41,753 nucleotides of DNA from Bacteroidales bacterium (GCA_030528715.1 JAUMYJ010000005.1:1-41753), one strand, 5' to 3'; positions 24,226 to 33,020 are shown, numbered from the stretch's first letter. Numbers and translations: made by a program. Notes: a model not told the origin generated them from the sequence alone.

Positions 24226-25734
24226 TTATACTTCGGTGGTAGATGGCAACACCTTACCGACTTGGTCGAGCAAGAGGGGAAACTTGACTGTAAACGTAGT
24301 GCCTACACCAAAGGTGCTTGCCACCTCAATAGTAGCGTTGTGAGCTGCCACGATTTTCTTGACATAAGCTAGGCCTAAGCCAAAGCCTTTGACATCGTGA
24401 CGATTTTTAGTACTCACACGATAGTAAGTTTCAAAGATATGTTTCAAGTCCTTGGCCTTAATGCCTATACCATTGTCTGTTATAGCGAGACAAAATAGGT
24501 CATACTCATTCCATGTTCGCACTATGAAATGTGGTTCCTCCTCAGGTTTTCGATATTTTATGGCATTATCAAGGAGATTAAACACGATATTAGTTAAGTG
24601 CGTACGATCGGCACGTATGGTAGCTTTTTTGGCCTCAATTCGCAACTCTATACTGCCCTGTAAAGCTTTATTTTGCACTTCAAAGGTACCGACCGCCTCA
24701 CGGACGAGGCGGTTGAGGTCAAGAGGTTGCTTGTTGAATAAGCGCTGACCTTGTTCATAGAGCGAAAGCTCTAGTACCTTGTCTATCAAGAAGCGGAGGC
24801 GCTGTGCTTCACTACGAATGATGGCCATATTTTTTTGGACAATTCGATCTATTTGCAACATTCCTGGCTCACTCAGCATCTGCACAGCAAGATCGATAGT
24901 AGCTACGGGGGTTTTGAGCTCATGAGTCATATTGCTTACAAAGTCGCGTTTCATCTCTGACAAACGACGCTCATTCAAAGCGTAATAAATGCAACCTCCG
25001 AACGAGAGCACAAAGATAACACAAAGAATTAGCGTTACCAAAGAGTATTGGGCGTTTTGGTACAGATACTGCTCATACTCTGGGAAATGCACAACAAGCA
25101 CACCACGATGCTCGCTACTAGCATTGGTAAAAAAGTCTTGACGGAAAGCGTGCTCTTGGCCTTGCTCCTCGTAATCTGGGCAGCGAAATAGCTCATCGCC
25201 TCTACCATCATAGAGACGGAGGTGAAATTTCAAGTCTACCCCCATGGCTGCAAAAGCCTGTTGTAGTTCGTAGTCAAGCTCATTAACATCAATACGCTCA
25301 TTGATATGCAGCGTATTTGAACGAGCTAACAAGGCAGCGGCGGCTTCTTCTACTAAGCCATGCTGCGCAGTGTAGCGTTCGCGCAATGTATGCTTGTCGG
25401 CTTCGGTAAGCTCTACATGCCCTAGCTTCACTACACCCATATAAGGCTCGCTACCCCTGCTGAGTAATGCCAACTGCCCACCATGAGAAGTATTTAAAGA
25501 CAACGTATGACGATGTGCTTGACAGCTATCTCTAACCACTTGCAACAACACATCTGATGCTTCACGCAGCTCTACATTGTGTATGACCTTGCGCATCGCA
25601 TTCTTGACCGTTTGCTCAAAGTCGTGTTCTCTGGCCTTCTTGGCCTGCCAAAGATAGCTAATTTGTAAGCCTACAAGGGCAAGTGCCGTGATAGCCATAA
25701 TAGCGGCCAACACCCACAGATATAACTTCTTCAC
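24226..25734 (-). CDS. rprX: Sensor histidine kinase RprX
   Basis: The kinase has an N-terminal membrane helix (KKLYLWVLAAIMAITALALV), a periplasmic sensor region of about 240 residues and a second helix (SLVTLILCVIFVLSFGGCIYY). Then come a HisKA domain with FVSNMTHELKTPVATID around the phosphorylated His and a HATPase_c domain with N box (NLLDNAIKYR), G1 (DNGIGI) and G2 (GFGLGLAYV). It should phosphorylate RprY. The GTG start chosen (502 residues) matches the family's usual MKK N-terminus. An ATG at 25806 would add 24 basic residues, and one at 25920 would overlap the HD gene. A promoter-like sequence sits just upstream of the GTG. Confidence 0.85.
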   Translation of the reverse strand: MKKLYLWVLAAIMAITALALVGLQISYLWQAKKAREHDFEQTVKNAMRKVIHNVELREASDVLLQVVRDSCQAHRHTLSLNTSHGGQLALLSRGSEPYMGVVKLGHVELTEADKHTLRERYTAQHGLVEEAAAALLARSNTLHINERIDVNELDYELQQAFAAMGVDLKFHLRLYDGRGDELFRCPDYEEQGQEHAFRQDFFTNASSEHRGVLVVHFPEYEQYLYQNAQYSLVTLILCVIFVLSFGGCIYYALNERRLSEMKRDFVSNMTHELKTPVATIDLAVQMLSEPGMLQIDRIVQKNMAIIRSEAQRLRFLIDKVLELSLYEQGQRLFNKQPLDLNRLVREAVGTFEVQNKALQGSIELRIEAKKATIRADRTHLTNIVFNLLDNAIKYRKPEEEPHFIVRTWNEYDLFCLAITDNGIGIKAKDLKHIFETYYRVSTKNRHDVKGFGLGLAYVKKIVAAHNATIEVASTFGVGTTFTVKFPLLLDQVGKVLPSTTEV

Positions 25735-25739
25735 AAGGG

Positions 25740-25770
25740 CAAATATACAATTTATATTCCTTTTAACCAA
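25740..25770 (-). promoter_or_regulatory. Candidate rprX promoter inside the longer rprX frame
   Basis: On the minus strand TTG (25768-25770), a 20-base spacer and TATATTTG (25740-25747) match the consensus. The predicted start is at or next to the GTG at 25734. The region is AT-rich, so a chance match is possible. Confidence 0.4.
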
Positions 25771-25840
25771 ATGTGCAAAACGCTTTTTACCAACTTTTTG
25801 AGCCATCAAGGGTAAAAAAACCGTACGAGGGTGGTATTTT

Positions 25841-26392
25841 CTAGCCAAAAAGCCTTGTCCAATACTCAAACTTGGCCACACCAGCCTCACCATGACGAGC
25901 CAATTTATGAAGCACAGCATCTAGTGTCTTTTCTTCTCTAAGGTGTGACTTAGAATAAAACTTATCCGCCCAACATATCAACTGCTCTTCTAGAGACTCT
26001 GGCTCAAGCGTACGATCGGTAGGCAAGGGGAGCTGACGTGCCATAATCTGCTCGACAGGCAACCCCGTACCCGTATGTCTCTCGCAAACCAAAGCATGTG
26101 AGGGCAAGCCCTCACGTCGCATCAAGAGTGCACCTAGCACTCCATGTCGAATATAAGACTCAGCCCCATAGCATAAAATGCCAGGCGCATCGGTGAGGTA
26201 GATGCCTATATCATGAAGCATGCCAGCCTCGTAAACAAACGCCACGTCAATAGCCAACTCAGGGTGAGCTACCGCCGCAGCCAAAGCACGCTGTGTTACT
26301 TGCCAGCTATGCGTAACGAGCAATTGCTCTAAACGTGGAGCATGCGCATAATATTTGTGAATAATGGCTAGTGGGTCAATAGAGGCACACAT
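25841..26392 (-). CDS. HD-domain putative phosphohydrolase
   Basis: The 183-residue cytosolic protein has the HD superfamily metal pattern: His28 in VTHSWQV, His60-Asp61 in GMLHDIGIYL, His83 in IRHGVLGA, His106 in CERHTGTGL and Asp143 in WADKFYS. Such enzymes hydrolyse phosphomonoesters or nucleotides; the substrate here is unknown. A family of about 180 residues with a similar 'HDIGI...RHG' pattern is common in Bacteroidota. Its stop lies about 35 bases before the alternative rprX ATG, so it may share a transcript with the two-component genes. It is divergent from frr. Confidence 0.82.
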   Translation of the reverse strand: MCASIDPLAIIHKYYAHAPRLEQLLVTHSWQVTQRALAAAVAHPELAIDVAFVYEAGMLHDIGIYLTDAPGILCYGAESYIRHGVLGALLMRREGLPSHALVCERHTGTGLPVEQIMARQLPLPTDRTLEPESLEEQLICWADKFYSKSHLREEKTLDAVLHKLARHGEAGVAKFEYWTRLFG

Positions 26393-26415
26393 TATAAATA
26401 TAGTCTATTTTGCAG

Positions 26416-26423
26416 CAAAGTTA
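26416..26423 (-). promoter_or_regulatory. HD gene promoter (-7 box)
   Basis: The minus strand reads TAACTTTG, 24 bases before the start codon. No TTG occurs at the usual -33 distance. Confidence 0.58.
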
Positions 26424-26453
26424 ATGATTTCTACCAACATTCATGTACTTCGT

Positions 26454-26484
26454 TTGGCTACATTCTTAGAAATTTGTAAATTTG
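26454..26484 (+). promoter_or_regulatory. frr operon promoter (-33/-7)
   Basis: TTG (26454-26456), a 20-base spacer and TAAATTTG (26477-26484) match the consensus. The implied leader is about 95 bases. Confidence 0.7.
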
Positions 26485-26588
26485 CTGTGTGCCTATGACT
26501 ACCCTCACTACATGTCTAGGCTATGTGCTAGCTTAGCAATAGTATTTTCAACTAATAGATATAGACAACACTGATAACCGACAACCTC

Positions 26589-27149
26589 ATGTTTGACGTA
26601 AAACAATGCTTGGCCGACTGTGGCGAAAAGATGGAGATGGCTGTACTCCACCTCGAAGAGACTCTCTCACACATCCGTGCTGGTAAAGCCAATGTACACA
26701 TTCTTGATGCTGTGCATGTCAACGCCTATGGCTCGTCTATGCCACTAAACAACGTAGCCTCACTCACTACTCCCGACCAACGCACTATCGCTATTAAACC
26801 TTTCGACAAGTCAATGTTTGCTGCCATCGAAAAAGCCATCATTGACTCTAACGTAGGCATCATGCCAGAGAGCAATGGTGAGGTCATTCGTCTAGCTATC
26901 CCTACCTTGACCGAAGAACGTCGCCGAGACCTCACAAAACAATGTGGTCGCGAGGGAGAAACAGCTAAAATCGCAGTACGCAACATTCGTCGTGACGGCA
27001 ACGATAAACTCAAAAAAGCACTAAAAGAGGGGCTCAGCGAAGACCAACAAAAAGACGCCGAAGCTGAACTGCAAAAGATACACGACAAGCGCATCAAGCA
27101 GATTGACCAGCTTTTGGCCGATAAGGAAAAAGAAATCATGACAGTGTAA
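26589..27149 (+). CDS. frr: Ribosome recycling factor
   Basis: The 186-residue cytosolic protein has the two-domain RRF fold: a long helical bundle (MEMAVLHLEETLSHIRAGKA at the start, and the C-terminal EAELQKIHDKRIKQIDQLLA) with an inserted beta domain (about residues 31-105, containing the VNAYGSSMPLNNVASLTTPD motif). With EF-G it splits the post-termination ribosome. Length and motifs are standard. It is the first gene of a run that continues with rsgA 19 bases later. Confidence 0.97.
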   Translation: MFDVKQCLADCGEKMEMAVLHLEETLSHIRAGKANVHILDAVHVNAYGSSMPLNNVASLTTPDQRTIAIKPFDKSMFAAIEKAIIDSNVGIMPESNGEVIRLAIPTLTEERRRDLTKQCGREGETAKIAVRNIRRDGNDKLKKALKEGLSEDQQKDAEAELQKIHDKRIKQIDQLLADKEKEIMTV

Positions 27150-27168
27150 TCACACACATTTCTTTCGT

Positions 27169-28149
27169 TTGGCTAAAAAAAAGGATAAAACCACCACGAC
27201 ACCAGCCACTAAATCACTGCATGGCGTGGTAATACGCAGCACGGGCAACACCTACACAGTGCTAACCGATTGCGGCTGTATTGTTGCATGTAAAGTAAAA
27301 GGCAACTTTAGGCTAAAAGGTATTCGTAGCACTAACCCCGTTGCCGTGGGCGATGGCGTCACGATTACAGACACAACCGAGGCATTGGCATACATCACTG
27401 CTATTGATGAGCGACGCAATTACATCATTCGTCGTGCGTCTAACCTTTCAAAACAAAGTCACATTCTCGCAGCCAATATTGACGCTCTACTGTTACTCAT
27501 AACTCCCTCATATCCAGAAACCTCAACCACCTTTATTGACCGAGTATTAGCTTCTGCAGAGGCCTATTGTATCCCTGCATTACTTGTCTTTAACAAAGTG
27601 GATCGCTATACCTCTGAAGACCGCGAATGGGTAGAAGCTATGCGCCTTACATACGAGCATATTGGCTATACATGCTACACCATCTCATGCCACACGGGCG
27701 AAGGCCTTGACATGCTAGGCCAAGCACTTGCTACCCAACATACGCTATTGGCAGGACACTCGGGAGTAGGCAAAAGCACATTCTTAAACAAGCTGGTTCC
27801 CAATGCACATGCACGTACCAATAGCATTAGCGAGGCACACGGCACAGGCATGCACACCACGACATTTAGCGAGCGATTTAGTTTGCCATGTGGTGGTTCA
27901 CTCATTGATGTGCCAGGTGTAAAGGGCTTTGGATCTGTCAATATGGAGCGCAAAGAAGTGGCTCATTATTTTCGCGAAATCTTTGCTTTTTCAGCCGATT
28001 GTCGCTTTGGCGATTGCACGCACACACACGAGCCAGGCTGTGCTGTGCTACAAGCTCTTGAAGACTTGCGCCTATCTCCCACACGCTACCGCTCTTACCT
28101 AAGCATGCTCGAAGACGAAAACGACAACAAATACCGAGAGGGCTATTAA
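27169..28149 (+). CDS. rsgA: Ribosome small-subunit-dependent GTPase RsgA
   Basis: The 326-residue protein has an N-terminal OB-fold (about residues 18-85). The circularly permuted GTPase domain follows, with G4 FNKVD (141-145) before G1 GHSGVGKS (196-203) and G3 DVPG (247-250). The C-terminal zinc knuckle uses Cys278, Cys283, a His at 285 or 287, and Cys291. RsgA helps late maturation of the 30S subunit. The start is TTG followed by a lysine-rich MAKKKDK tail; no better ATG precedes the OB fold. It pairs functionally with frr just upstream. Confidence 0.93.
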   Translation: MAKKKDKTTTTPATKSLHGVVIRSTGNTYTVLTDCGCIVACKVKGNFRLKGIRSTNPVAVGDGVTITDTTEALAYITAIDERRNYIIRRASNLSKQSHILAANIDALLLLITPSYPETSTTFIDRVLASAEAYCIPALLVFNKVDRYTSEDREWVEAMRLTYEHIGYTCYTISCHTGEGLDMLGQALATQHTLLAGHSGVGKSTFLNKLVPNAHARTNSISEAHGTGMHTTTFSERFSLPCGGSLIDVPGVKGFGSVNMERKEVAHYFREIFAFSADCRFGDCTHTHEPGCAVLQALEDLRLSPTRYRSYLSMLEDENDNKYREGY

Positions 28150-28205
28150 ACACGCTGCCTCTTTTTGTCTACCAAGCTATCTTATAGCACACTAACTCAC
28201 TGTGT

Positions 28206-28880
28206 ATGAAGCATCTATTCATCATTTTAGCCACAACTCTTCTTACGCTTGTGGCTTGTAATAACGAAGATACCTATGCCGATCGTCTTAACCGCCAGCG
28301 CCATCAGGTAAATACCTTTCTAAAACGTGGTGCAACGGTAATAGATCATGCTACGGGAGATACCTTACTCCATGTCCCAGCAGGAATAAACGTAATTAGC
28401 GAGGTTGAGTTTCTCAAAGACACTACAACCGATGTAGCTCGCAACGAGTACGTATACCTTGAACGTATTGGGGTGTACATGCAAATCATTCGTCGCGGCC
28501 CTGGTAGCATCATCGGACAGAATGACCCTCGTACAGTCATCTGTCGATATACAGAATATAACATTGCTGGAGACTCACTTCAAACAAGCAACGTCAATGC
28601 AAGCAACGTGGCCAACCCAGACGTATTTCAAGTCGTATTACAGGCTGGCACACTTACGGCTAGCTATACCAAAGGCGTAATGCTTACAACCTATGGGCTA
28701 ACCAGCGTACCATCGGGTTGGCTAGTACCACTCTCATATATTAAGCTAGGCCGACAACTTACAGAAACCGATGGCATTGCAAAAGTGCGTATCATCTTGC
28801 CACACGAGCAAGGACACAACAGAGCACGTAGTCAAGTAACCCCATTTTTCTACGAAATAAGCTATACACAAGCACCCTAG
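28206..28880 (+). CDS. DUF4827 family lipoprotein
   Basis: The 224-residue protein begins with a lipoprotein signal and lipobox LVAC (Cys18). The mature part (YADRLNRQRHQVNTFLKRG, EYVYLERIGVYMQIIRRGPG, PSGWLVPLSYIKLG, KVRIILPHEQGHNRA) fits the Bacteroidota DUF4827 family, which resembles FKBP-type peptidyl-prolyl isomerases in its latter half, although activity is not established. It lies 56 bases after rsgA without a visible promoter, so it is probably on the frr transcript. Confidence 0.8.
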   Translation: MKHLFIILATTLLTLVACNNEDTYADRLNRQRHQVNTFLKRGATVIDHATGDTLLHVPAGINVISEVEFLKDTTTDVARNEYVYLERIGVYMQIIRRGPGSIIGQNDPRTVICRYTEYNIAGDSLQTSNVNASNVANPDVFQVVLQAGTLTASYTKGVMLTTYGLTSVPSGWLVPLSYIKLGRQLTETDGIAKVRIILPHEQGHNRARSQVTPFFYEISYTQAP

Positions 28881-28962
28881 ACTATTCACACGTAGTATCT
28901 TTATTTACGGCTATTTTTAGCCTTACTTACATAAGCGTCCTTGCTATCTTCTAAAACCTATA

Positions 28963-29346
28963 ATGACCATGCACACGACAAACTATGGCAGTCCTTACCA
29001 AGACCAGCCTAATGAACAATTACACCAAAACCAGCAAGCTTTCTATCAAGGCCAGCCACAAGATAGCCATCAGCAAGCTTACCACAACGATGCCTATACA
29101 CGACCTCCCATGCCTAAGAGCTATCTGGCAGAGTCTATCCTTGTAATATTCCTTTGCTGTATGCCTTTGGGGATTATTGGCCTCATCAAGGGACAAGAAG
29201 TAAGCCGTTTATACCTATCGGGACACTACGAACGTGCCCAAGAAGCTAGTAATAGTGCTAAAACTTGGCTACTTTGGGGTGTAGGGCTAGGTGCTATAGG
29301 GGGAGCTTTATACTTAATCGTATTTCTTCTTACCCTTCTATGCTAA
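28963..29346 (+). CDS. CD225/dispanin family membrane protein
   Basis: The 127-residue protein has a Gln/His/Tyr-rich soluble N-terminus (about residues 1-48) and two membrane helices. The first is ESILVIFLCCMPLGIIGLIKG followed by the conserved region EVSRLYLSGHYERAQEASNSAKTW, the hallmark of the CD225 (dispanin) family; the second is WGVGLGAIGGALYLIVFLL. Bacterial members are uncharacterised; eukaryotic relatives are interferon-induced transmembrane proteins. The next gene encodes a DUF2752 protein, a common partner in Bacteroidota. Start could also be the second Met. Confidence 0.85.
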   Translation: MTMHTTNYGSPYQDQPNEQLHQNQQAFYQGQPQDSHQQAYHNDAYTRPPMPKSYLAESILVIFLCCMPLGIIGLIKGQEVSRLYLSGHYERAQEASNSAKTWLLWGVGLGAIGGALYLIVFLLTLLC

Positions 29347-29401
29347 TACATGTGTTCTAAATGCTATCCACCACATGCTAGTAACTGAGCTCTAAGCCGC
29401 C

Positions 29402-29785
29402 ATGCATCGTGCAAGATGGCAGTGGCTAGCTGCTGGTGTACTGCTAGCCATTATGGTCGTAGTCTATGGTTTGTTTGACCCTAGCCAACAAACGTGGTTT
29501 CCACGCTGTCCTTTCCTTACACTCACGGGTTGGCAATGCCTAGGGTGTGGCTCACAGCGTGCACTACACGCTGCACTTCAAGGCCATTGGGTAGACGTGT
29601 GGCACTATAATGCAGGCATATTACTCTTGCTACCTTACGTCATCGCACTCTGTATTACAGCTGTCCTACGTCCATTTTACCCAAAGCTTTATGCTATACT
29701 AAGACACTACATTATCATTCGCTCCATTATAATTCTGCTCGTATTTTGGTGGATTGGACGCAACGTATGGGGCTGGTATATGTAA
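29402..29785 (+). CDS. DUF2752 family membrane protein
   Basis: The 127-residue protein has three hydrophobic segments. Between the first and second it has the family motif CPFLTLTGWQCLGCGSQRALHAALQ, with the conserved CPxxxxTGxxCPGCG-like cysteine pattern. The family has no known function, but the clustered cysteines suggest metal or redox binding at the membrane surface. It follows the CD225 gene by about 55 bases and ends ahead of a strong hairpin. Confidence 0.85.
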   Translation: MHRARWQWLAAGVLLAIMVVVYGLFDPSQQTWFPRCPFLTLTGWQCLGCGSQRALHAALQGHWVDVWHYNAGILLLLPYVIALCITAVLRPFYPKLYAILRHYIIIRSIIILLVFWWIGRNVWGWYM

Positions 29786-29808
29786 CATTAAGCTCCAAAA
29801 GTAAGACG

Positions 29809-29849
29809 CACCACCGCTTGGCCAGTGTTACAGCTACCAAGCGGTGGTG
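29809..29849. terminator. 13-bp perfect hairpin between convergent genes
   Basis: CACCACCGCTTGG (29809-29821) pairs perfectly with 29837-29849 around a 15-base loop. It separates the DUF2752 gene (plus) from pdxB (minus). Confidence 0.78.
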
Positions 29850-29875
29850 TTATATGATGGCATTAAATGGCAATA

Positions 29876-30907
29876 CTATGGCTCTTCGCGTCGAAACCAG
29901 TAGTTATTTCGTAGGCTTTCAAAGGCTTCGGGCTGCATTTTAAGGCGTGCCGTGTCTTCACGCGGATCGTAATACCAAAGGTGATAGGCAGGCATGGAGA
30001 GGTCTATGGGAGGTGTGTTGGGCAGTGGCGGAGGAGTTATTGTAAATACTTCATTGAGACCAAAATGCAGGGCAACAGCGGTAAGAGCCATACGTGTAGC
30101 CATAGCTTTACCATCGGCCGAGTAACCTGCAATGTGGGGTGTGGCAATATGACAAGCCTCCAAAAGTGCAGGCTCAATGTGCGGCTCGTGTTCCCAAGTG
30201 TCAAGTGCTGCCAAAGGCAATTGTCCCCTCTGCAATGCCGCCAGCAAATCGGTGTTGTTCACAACCTCCCCTCGACTGGTATTTATGAGCAAGTGTAAGT
30301 GTTTAGCTTGTGCCAAACGCTCAGCCGTGATAAGATGATGGGTTGCATGAATTCCCTCCGTAGTTAGTGGTGTGTGAAGTGTTAAAACATGACAACGGGC
30401 CAATAACATGTCTAGCGATAAGAAGCTAGCAGCCTCTACCTCACCACGTGCTTGTCGTAGTGGGTCACAGCAAAGTACCTCTACCCCTAAAACACGCAAA
30501 GCTTCTACGACACGCGTACCTACATGACCTACACCTACTACTCCTACACACAGGTCTTTCATAGTCAGCAAACCATCATCGGCTAAGGCCAAGAGCACAT
30601 TGCGCACATATTGTGCCACCGAGCTAGCATTGCAGCCAGGGCAATTAGCCCAACCTATACCTGCCTGCTGCATATAGGACACATCAATATGATCATGTCC
30701 GATAGTAGCCGTAGCCACAAAGCGCACACGACTTCCTTGTAGTAGTTTAGCATCACACCGCGTACGCGTCCGTACGATGAGCACATCGGCATCATGTACA
30801 GTCTCAGGTGTAATAGCCATACTTGGTAAGTAAGTGACTTCACCCAAGCGTTCAGCTTCCCCACGCATGTAGGGAATATTTTCATCAACAACGAGCCTTA
30901 ACATCAC
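29876..30907 (-). CDS. pdxB: 4-phosphoerythronate dehydrogenase
   Basis: The 343-residue enzyme is a D-isomer-specific 2-hydroxyacid dehydrogenase: N-terminal LRLVVDENIPYMRGEAERLG, NAD-binding GVVGVGHVGTRV, catalytic Arg in INTSRGEVVN, Glu in DTWEHEP and His in TPHIAGYS. The start DENIP and a C-terminal dimerisation region identify PdxB rather than SerA. It oxidises 4-phosphoerythronate in the DXP-dependent route to pyridoxal phosphate. No other pdx gene is adjacent. No consensus promoter was found in the short gap upstream. Confidence 0.92.
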   Translation of the reverse strand: MMLRLVVDENIPYMRGEAERLGEVTYLPSMAITPETVHDADVLIVRTRTRCDAKLLQGSRVRFVATATIGHDHIDVSYMQQAGIGWANCPGCNASSVAQYVRNVLLALADDGLLTMKDLCVGVVGVGHVGTRVVEALRVLGVEVLCCDPLRQARGEVEAASFLSLDMLLARCHVLTLHTPLTTEGIHATHHLITAERLAQAKHLHLLINTSRGEVVNNTDLLAALQRGQLPLAALDTWEHEPHIEPALLEACHIATPHIAGYSADGKAMATRMALTAVALHFGLNEVFTITPPPLPNTPPIDLSMPAYHLWYYDPREDTARLKMQPEAFESLRNNYWFRREEP

Positions 30908-30953
30908 AAAAGAAAATAGCCATCATTTAGCTCCATCACGTTATCCCAAAGTC

Positions 30954-30997
30954 ACACTGCGGTGCAAGCCCTATTTTAAGGGCTTGCACCGCAGTGT
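30954..30997 (-). terminator. 19-bp perfect hairpin after the AspT-type transporter gene
   Basis: The arms 30954-30972 and 30979-30997 pair perfectly around a 6-base loop (ATTTTA), 13 bases past the stop on the minus strand. Confidence 0.82.
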
Positions 30998-31010
30998 AGT
31001 AATCACTCTC

Positions 31011-32729
31011 TTAGGCGCAGAGGAATAGTAAAATGATTTGCGCACTAATAATACGGAGAAACATCGTAAGTGGATAGACCGTGGCATAGCCTACCGAAGC
31101 GGCATCAGTATTGCCCGACTGTTGCTGTGCAAAAGCAAGGGCAGGAGGGTCTGTACAGCTACCTGCCATCAACCCCATGAGCGTAAAGTAATTAACCTTA
31201 TAAATCGTACGTGCTACCAAGCCTACGATAAGCAGTGGTATTGTCGTAATTAGGAAGCCCGTCCACACATAAGTCAAGCCATCACCTTGGCTAAGTGTAC
31301 TCCAAAACGTAGAGCCAGCCTCTAAGCCTACGCTAGCCAAAAAGAGGATAAGTCCCACCTCACGCAACAAGAGGTTAGCACTTGGCGTAGTATAGCTAAC
31401 AATTTTGAGCTTGTAACCAAAGCGACTCAACAGTATAGCCACAATCAATGGTCCACCCGCTAGACCTAGCTTCACTGGGTTAGGGATACCTGGTATCATT
31501 ATAGGTAAGCTACCCAAAATCATACCGAGCATGATACCAATGAAGATAGCACCCACATTAGGATGATCAAGGTGCTTCACCGAGTTACCAAGCATTTGTG
31601 TTGCTTGCTTAACATTAGGTTTTTCACCCACAAGCATTACCGTGTCGCCCATTTGAAGGCGTAGGTTAGGACGTGCAAATAGTTCAGTACCCGAGCGAAA
31701 TACACGTGTCACACTCACATCGTAATTCTTACCTAGCCCAAGCTGTGCTAGTGTTTTGCCATCAACATTTTCTTTCGTGACAACAACACGACGCGAAATT
31801 GCAGTCTTTTCGATACTATCCCAATCCACACGTTCGGGAGCGAGCTCTCCTAAAAAGGCGATAACCCCTTCAAGATCATCTTGTGCACACACAAGGCGCA
31901 CGAGGTCTCCCTCTTGCAAAATCGTCTTAGCCGTAGGCGAAGCATATGTATGGCCACGTTTAAGGTACGACAGCACAAAGCTACGACCAAGAAATTGGCT
32001 TATCTGTGCGAGTGTCTTACCATTGATATTCACATTGCGAATGACCACATCAACACGCACGGGCTGCGTAGCAGCATTAGCCTTGTTTTTGGCTAGGATA
32101 GCTGCCTCTTCATCTGAGAGGTTGATACGCAAAATCCAGCGCACAGCCAATGTGCTTAGAATGATACCCACCACACCGAGTGGATAGGCACAAGCGTAAC
32201 CAGAGCTTATTTGTAAGCCGCCCATATCAATGCCTATTTCATTAAGGGTTTGCGTGGCTGCACCAAGACCAGGCGTGTTAGTCACAGCACCATAGAGCAC
32301 ACCTACCATCATGGGCAAATTACGTGGGTTACTCGTATCAAACACAAGGTAGTAGAGTGCTAGCATCGTCAAAATATTGAGCACCACGATGCTGATCGCC
32401 ATAAGGTTGTACTTTACACCGCCCCCCTTAAAAGCAGCGAAAAAGCCAGGCCCTACCTGCAAACCAATGCAGTAGACAAACAGTATAAGGCCAAACTCCT
32501 TGGCAAAGTGCATAATTTCATGAGGTGCGGCAAAATCTACCTCAGGCATATAGACCTTATATAGGTGGCCAACGAGGATACCTGCAAAAAGCACAAAGGT
32601 AACTCCCAAAGAAATGCCGCCAAACTTGATTTTGCCGAGCCAAACACCCATCGCCACCACCAGTGCATAGATTAGCACAATGTGAGCAATGGAGTCAACA
32701 TTGCTAAATAGATTGATAAACCATTCCAT
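31011..32729 (-). CDS. AspT/YidE/YbjL-type putative transporter with two RCK_C domains
   Basis: The 572-residue inner-membrane protein has two duplicated AspT-type membrane domains (about residues 15-175 and 400-570), each with five or so helices, flanking two TrkA_C domains (about 210-290 and 300-385, the second with VTKENVDGKTLAQLGL). The GxxxGxxxGx motif regions LYGAVTNTPGLGAATQTLNE and LMAGSCTDPPALAFAQQQ are the conserved substrate-path elements. The family includes the aspartate:alanine exchanger AspT; the substrate here is unknown. I start at MEWFINLFSN because the 39 extra residues of the longer frame are not conserved and cover a structured leader and repeats. Confidence 0.87.
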   Translation of the reverse strand: MEWFINLFSNVDSIAHIVLIYALVVAMGVWLGKIKFGGISLGVTFVLFAGILVGHLYKVYMPEVDFAAPHEIMHFAKEFGLILFVYCIGLQVGPGFFAAFKGGGVKYNLMAISIVVLNILTMLALYYLVFDTSNPRNLPMMVGVLYGAVTNTPGLGAATQTLNEIGIDMGGLQISSGYACAYPLGVVGIILSTLAVRWILRINLSDEEAAILAKNKANAATQPVRVDVVIRNVNINGKTLAQISQFLGRSFVLSYLKRGHTYASPTAKTILQEGDLVRLVCAQDDLEGVIAFLGELAPERVDWDSIEKTAISRRVVVTKENVDGKTLAQLGLGKNYDVSVTRVFRSGTELFARPNLRLQMGDTVMLVGEKPNVKQATQMLGNSVKHLDHPNVGAIFIGIMLGMILGSLPIMIPGIPNPVKLGLAGGPLIVAILLSRFGYKLKIVSYTTPSANLLLREVGLILFLASVGLEAGSTFWSTLSQGDGLTYVWTGFLITTIPLLIVGLVARTIYKVNYFTLMGLMAGSCTDPPALAFAQQQSGNTDAASVGYATVYPLTMFLRIISAQIILLFLCA

Positions 32730-32785
32730 AAAAAGGATATGAGAGAAAATTATGAAGTTGGGAAAAAGAGTTTGCACCATACGTT

Positions 32786-32828
32786 TACCCCACGGCAACA
32801 CAGAGCTACCGTGGGCTACCGTGGGGTA
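32786..32828 (-). promoter_or_regulatory. Alternative-pairing leader upstream of the AspT-type gene
   Basis: Read on the minus strand, CCCACGGTAG occurs twice in tandem before a single complementary arm CCGTGGGGTA. The outer copy can form a perfect 10-bp stem and the inner copy a 7-bp stem with the same 3' arm, so the two structures exclude each other. It lies inside the predicted 5' leader. Confidence 0.5.
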
Positions 32829-32843
32829 GGCGCTATCGCATGC

Positions 32844-32874
32844 CAAAATTACAAAAATATCTAATGATAGCCAA
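32844..32874 (-). promoter_or_regulatory. AspT-type gene promoter (-33/-7)
   Basis: On the minus strand TTG (32872-32874), a 20-base spacer and TAATTTTG (32844-32851) match the consensus. A second overlapping box TATTTTTG (32852-32859) lies directly upstream without a matching -33. Confidence 0.6.
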
Positions 32875-33020
32875 ATAAAACCGATGCATTATACCATAGC
32901 AAAGCTATAAATATAATAAGATATAACGATGATTGTTGATGCTTGAGTCAAGAAATAAGGTAAATCATAATTTAGAGGCGATGGCCAAGCAACTCTACGA
33001 CTATTTTTTGATTTTCTGTT

